Source: an uncultured bacterium (GTDB taxonomy: Bacteria > Pseudomonadota > Alphaproteobacteria > Sphingomonadales > Sphingomonadaceae). From it: DNA of 54,737 nucleotides. The notes under the pieces are model-generated. The model saw only the letters and a list, made by a program, of their open reading frames with translations. It made no database searches and was not told the origin of the DNA. Location of the stretch: assembly GCA_903884945.1 (NCBI GenBank), contig CAISGR010000175.1, forward strand, positions 1 through 54,737, written 5' to 3'. Below, in pieces: positions 51,824 to 54,737 of the stretch (the stretch's first letter is position 1; each line of letters opens with the position of its first letter). A program made the position numbers and the translations under genes.

Positions 51824-52561
51824 TCAGCCGCCGCAATGGACCTCGCCCGATCCCATCTTGGAGGTGGTGCACTTCGCGCCCGGGCCGAGGTCGACATCGC
51901 CCGATCCCATCACGGAGACGGTGGCGGGGCCCTTCACCGCAGCCCGGACGCTGCCCGAGCCCGCGATCGAAACATCCGCGCCCTCGGCCGTCAGCCCCGC
52001 GGCATCGACGTCGCCCGAGCCGGCGATATCGACGCTCAGCTTGGTGGCGCTGCCGCGGAGCTTGATGTCGCCCGATCCGGCGATCGAGAACTTGCCCGAC
52101 TGGACGCTGAGCGCACCGACATCGAGGTTGCCCGATCCGGCGCTGTCCCCGGCAAAGCTCTGGCCGTCGACCCGGTCGACCGCCATGTCGCCCGATCCCG
52201 CGATGCTCGCCTCGGCGATGCGCGGCATGGTGACATAGACCTTCACGCCCTTATGGTTGCCGCCGCCCCAATGGAAGCTGTTGCCGTCGATACGGCCGAC
52301 CCGCAGCGTATCGCCGACCTTTTCGATCTTGAGCCGGTCGAGCTCCTCGGACGGCCCTTCGGCGCGAACCGAGAAGCCGGTGCCGACGCGGATATCCACA
52401 TCGTCGGAACCGCGCAGGTCGACGCCGGTGAAGTCGGCGACGGAGAAGGTCCGCGTGGTGCCGGTGCCCGAGCCGGCCAGGCCGGGCTTCGACTCGCGGC
52501 CGTCGGAATGGGACGAGCAGGCCGCCAGCGGCAAGGCTGCGATCAGGGCAACGAGACGCAT
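51824..52561 (-). CDS. GIN-domain (DUF2807) lipoprotein
   Basis: A 245-residue lipoprotein: MRLVALIAALPLAAC with modified Cys at 15, then a linker and a beta-helix built from repeated [IV]AGSGD turns (ASIAGSGDMAVD, KFSIAGSGDIKLRG, SVDIAGSGDVDAAG, SVMGSGDVDLG). Two Cys near the end (AKCTTSKMGSGEVHCGG). ATG 52561 has GGAGG 5 bases upstream; the longer frame to 52618 lacks a signal. Paralogue of the gene downstream. A 28-bp inverted repeat overlaps its control region. Confidence 0.9.
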   Translation of the reverse strand: MRLVALIAALPLAACSSHSDGRESKPGLAGSGTGTTRTFSVADFTGVDLRGSDDVDIRVGTGFSVRAEGPSEELDRLKIEKVGDTLRVGRIDGNSFHWGGGNHKGVKVYVTMPRIAEASIAGSGDMAVDRVDGQSFAGDSAGSGNLDVGALSVQSGKFSIAGSGDIKLRGSATKLSVDIAGSGDVDAAGLTAEGADVSIAGSGSVRAAVKGPATVSVMGSGDVDLGPGAKCTTSKMGSGEVHCGG

Positions 52562-52572
52562 GAAATCCTCCT

Positions 52573-52600
52573 TATGTGTATTGTTTGAATAACACACATA
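52573..52600. promoter_or_regulatory. Inverted repeat before GIN lipoprotein gene
   Basis: TATGTGT and ACACATA arms, 7 bp each, flank a 14-base AT-rich centre just upstream of the ribosome site. The layout GTGTATT...AATAACACAC resembles operators of YtrA-type GntR repressors. No such regulator gene is in the window. Confidence 0.5.
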
Positions 52601-52616
52601 CGGTGGACAGGCAAAC

Positions 52617-52643
52617 AAAAAGGGCGGCCGTTGCCGACCGCCC
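52617..52643 (-). terminator. Factor-independent terminator of carD
   Basis: On the minus strand a GGGCGG...CCGCCC hairpin is followed by five T residues, about 25 bases after the carD stop. Confidence 0.75.
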
Positions 52644-52668
52644 CCTTTGCCGAACCGGGTGCCACGCC

Positions 52669-53202
52669 TCAGGCGGGAACCTTGTCCTTGTTGTGGATCG
52701 CCGCCGCCTTGCGGAGGATCTCGAGGATCTTCTCCTGCGCGGTCGGCTCGTCGACCTGCTCCATCGCGGCGAGCTCGCGGGCGAGGCGGCTGGTCGCCGC
52801 CTCGAAGATCTGCCGCTCCGAATAGCTCTGCTCGGGCTGGTCGTCGGCGCGGAACAGGTCGCGGACCACTTCGGCGATCGACACGAGGTCGCCCGAGTTG
52901 ATCTTCGCTTCATATTCCTGGGCGCGGCGCGACCACATCGTCCGCTTGACGCGCGGCTTGCCGGTCAGCGTGTCGAGCGCCTCGCGCAGCGTCTTGTCCG
53001 ACGACAGCTTGCGCATGCCGACGCTTTCCGCCTTGTTGGTCGGGACGCGCAGTGTCATGCGCTCCTTCTCGAAGCGAAGGACGTAGAGTTCGAGTTGCAT
53101 GCCGGCGATTTCCTGCCGCTGCAATTCAATGACACGGCCAACGCCGTGCTTGGGGTAAACGACATAATCGCCGACGTCGAAGGACAGCGCCTTGGCAGCC
53201 AT
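52669..53202 (-). CDS. CarD/CdnL-family RNA polymerase-binding regulator
   Basis: A 177-residue protein of the CarD/CdnL family, which binds the RNA polymerase beta subunit and stabilises open promoter complexes, often of rRNA and growth genes. Residues 5-70 form the RNAP-interacting domain (FDVGDYVVYPKHGVGRVIEL); the rest is the helical DNA-contact domain (KRTMWSRRAQEYEAKINSGD). Full length. Follows fdxA with a 230-base gap that must hold its promoter. Confidence 0.94.
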   Translation of the reverse strand: MAAKALSFDVGDYVVYPKHGVGRVIELQRQEIAGMQLELYVLRFEKERMTLRVPTNKAESVGMRKLSSDKTLREALDTLTGKPRVKRTMWSRRAQEYEAKINSGDLVSIAEVVRDLFRADDQPEQSYSERQIFEAATSRLARELAAMEQVDEPTAQEKILEILRKAAAIHNKDKVPA

Positions 53203-53432
53203 TCCGTTGAGCCTTTCCGTGGACTGGGTCCCCTGAGGGTGCGCGGCGGCAGCGGGACTGCGTGCGCGCGATAAGGGGGTGTTGATTTTGAACGTCTCCA
53301 GCCGGAGGACGCGATTCAGCGCCTCCGTCCCAGCCCATGTAGCAGAGTCGTAATAAAATTACCAGCCGCGCGCAGCCCAAAGCGGGTCTGCGACGCAGAA
53401 AATGGGACGAATGCGACGGAAATGCCGCCGAA
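53203..53432. other. Gap upstream of carD
   Basis: 230 bases without a supported gene; relatively AT-rich around 53335-53365. Presumably carries the carD promoter. No terminator with T-run was recognised after fdxA. Confidence 0.35.
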
Positions 53433-53774
53433 TCAGTCTCCCGCGCCCGGTTCCGGCGAGAAGTATTTGTCGAACTTGTCCTTCTCGCCCTTGTGTTCAT
53501 CGGCATCGGCGGGGGTCTGATCGCCCTTGCGCGTGACATTGGGCCACTGGGCCGAGAAGGTGTTGTTCAACTCGAGCCACTGCTCCAGCCCACTCTCGGT
53601 ATCGGGCAGGATCGCTTCGGCCGGGCACTCGGGCTCGCAGACGCCGCAATCGATGCACTCGCTGGGGTTGATCACCAGCATGTTCTCGCCTTCGTAGAAG
53701 CAGTCGACGGGGCAAACCTCCACGCAATCCATGTACTTGCACTTGATGCAGGCATCGGTGACGACGTAGGTCAT
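53433..53774 (-). CDS. fdxA: 7Fe ferredoxin FdxA
   Basis: A 113-residue ferredoxin with the Azotobacter FdI-type pattern: [29 protein letters not shown], then [19 protein letters not shown]. These cysteines bind one 3Fe-4S and one 4Fe-4S cluster. ATG 53774 is chosen for GGGGAG 6 bases upstream; the frame is open to 53855. Cytoplasmic electron carrier. In the conserved cluster with the S4 protein and carD. Confidence 0.94.
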   Translation of the reverse strand: MTYVVTDACIKCKYMDCVEVCPVDCFYEGENMLVINPSECIDCGVCEPECPAEAILPDTESGLEQWLELNNTFSAQWPNVTRKGDQTPADADEHKGEKDKFDKYFSPEPGAGD

Positions 53775-53851
53775 TAGAAACTCCCCATGCGACGGAAAAC
53801 CAGGATCCGGCGACGAAACGACCCGTCTGCTATGCCCCCGAGTCGCTGCCG

Positions 53852-54151
53852 TCAATCGCCCGACGACGGTTCCGCGACGTTTTCGAGCCCAAGATCGGCA
53901 TAGCAGGCGCGCGCTTCGGGCGCGGGGCCGCGCCGTCGCGGCAGGGCTTCGACGCGCATGGCGCGGACCTGTCCGCCGTGCATGAAGGCGAGCACGCTGC
54001 CGATCCGGACGGGGACATGGGCGCGATCGATCACGCGGCCGTCGAGCCGCAGCCGGCCCTGCCGGGCGAGCAGCTGTGCGGCGCTGCGGGTCCTGGCGAG
54101 GCGGGCGAACCAGAGGAACAGGTCGAGCCGCATCGTCTCGCCCTCAGCCAT
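53852..54151 (-). CDS. S4-domain RNA-binding protein (Hsp15-like)
   Basis: A 99-residue protein with an S4 domain: [20 protein letters not shown] and [20 protein letters not shown], then a short basic tail ([14 protein letters not shown]). Hsp15 (HslR) recognises 50S subunits carrying stalled nascent chains. ATG 54151 or 54133 are both possible. Lies 8 bases after the helicase gene stop, in the usual alphaproteobacterial order. Confidence 0.88.
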   Translation of the reverse strand: MAEGETMRLDLFLWFARLARTRSAAQLLARQGRLRLDGRVIDRAHVPVRIGSVLAFMHGGQVRAMRVEALPRRRGPAPEARACYADLGLENVAEPSSGD

Positions 54152-54159
54152 GGCCGCCT

Positions 54160-54737
54160 TCAGCCATGGGTGGTGCGCAGTGCCGCCAGCGCGGCGAAGG
54201 CATTGTCGCGCGGCGGCGGTGCGACGCGGGCGCGGGCGACGCCGCGCCAGACCCAGCGCGGCGCGCCCTCCAGCGCAGGCGCGGTGCGGAAGCCGAGCGC
54301 CACCATCAGGCGCTGCAGCGTTTCCGGGGTGACGCCGATCGAGGTGGCGAGCGCGGGATCGGGCGCGAACGGCTTGCGGCCGGCACGGGCATCATGCGCG
54401 GCGCGGGCGATTCGCTCGACCAGGTCGACGCGGACCGCCTGCGGCCCGAGCGGGCGATAGCCGTCGCACAAGCGCGCGCCGGGCGCCGCGCGATCGAGCA
54501 CGGTGGCCCCGTCGGGCGGCGCGGGATCGGGCGCGCCACCCGCCCGCACGGCGCGCAGCATGCGCCGCCAGCGCGCCGGGCCCGGCTTGAGCAGGCGGGG
54601 ATCGAACAGGTCAAGCGCGCCGATCGTGATCCCGATCGCGCGCAGGCGCTTGCGCGACGCCGGATCGAGCGCGTCGACCGCCGCGGCGATGCCGGCGCGC
54701 GCCGTGATCCCGGCCTCGCCGACCAGCGCCGCCGCGA
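54160..54737 (-). CDS. C-terminal part of helicase (5' end outside window)
   Basis: The last 192 codons of a gene running off the right edge. The encoded RKRLRAIGITIGALDLFDPR and LLKPGPARWRRMLRA match the C-terminal region of the long alphaproteobacterial SUV3-like/DEAD-type helicases that precede the S4 gene. The helicase motor motifs themselves are not in the window, so the call rests on this tail and on gene order. Confidence 0.75.
   Translation of the reverse strand, partial: AAALVGEAGITARAGIAAAVDALDPASRKRLRAIGITIGALDLFDPRLLKPGPARWRRMLRAVRAGGAPDPAPPDGATVLDRAAPGARLCDGYRPLGPQAVRVDLVERIARAAHDARAGRKPFAPDPALATSIGVTPETLQRLMVALGFRTAPALEGAPRWVWRGVARARVAPPPRDNAFAALAALRTTHG

Noticed and set aside
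1..54737. CRISPR arrays, insertion sequences, prophage genes, rRNA operons
   Set aside because: No regularly spaced repeats, transposase motifs, phage structural genes or rRNA segments were recognised anywhere in the window.

Overview
The window is GC-rich and reads as a chromosome segment of an alphaproteobacterium of the Sphingomonadaceae (Sphingomonas-like). Supporting this are two large TonB-dependent receptors with secreted quinoproteins, the order argH - small lipoprotein - lysA, the order helicase - S4 protein - fdxA - carD, a DUF1489 gene, and bacterial Cdc48-like and PmtA-like proteins. This assignment is inferred from gene content and family knowledge; no search was run.

Layout. 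(1) 1-4882: end of a flagellar operon (fliQ, fliR, flhB, fliD, fliS) plus a single-domain response regulator; the first ~170 bases do not look like fliQ. (2) 4906-10112: a tight minus-strand operon argH > lipoprotein > lysA > siroheme synthase > CorA transporter, with a TlpA-like thioredoxin diverging from argH out of overlapping start codons. (3) 10113-38466: a catabolic block. It holds TonB receptor 1, a secreted amidohydrolase, an MFS carrier, an iron-type alcohol dehydrogenase coupled to a succinate-semialdehyde-type dehydrogenase, a minus-strand trpS with its own Trp-Trp leader peptide, a minus-strand crotonase / CoA-transferase / MFS operon, then bicupin > quinoprotein > cytochrome c > SMP-30 lactonase, a CE15-like esterase, a second quinoprotein > cytochrome c, a GntR/FCD regulator, a two-component pair and TonB receptor 2. 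(4) 38898-54737: tRNA-Gln(CUG) followed by mostly housekeeping genes: ppx/gppA, rlmE, rpoZ, a PLD synthase, a PmtA-like methyltransferase, an ABM protein, an MFS carrier, a Cdc48-type AAA ATPase, a LysR regulator, cyclophilin, mgtE, DUF1489, two GIN-domain proteins, carD, fdxA, an Hsp15-like S4 protein and the end of a helicase.

How the catabolic block may work (inference). A TonB receptor imports a plant-derived or sugar-acid-like compound into the periplasm. Two PQQ dehydrogenases pass electrons to small c-type cytochromes, the SMP-30 enzyme opens the lactone formed, and the CE15-like esterase cleaves a uronoyl ester. MFS carriers of the anion:cation symporter type move the acids inward, and CoA transferase, crotonase, alcohol dehydrogenase and aldehyde dehydrogenase finish the breakdown. 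Short palindromes of the form AT-NN-TATA-NN-AT lie before receptor 1, the bicupin/MFS divergent pair, the second quinoprotein and the gntR gene itself, which suggests one GntR regulon.

The least expected regulatory elements are a probably leaderless 16-codon peptide gene with tandem Trp codons ahead of trpS, and a strong minus-strand terminator with a competing antiterminator inside the leader of the cdc48-like gene.
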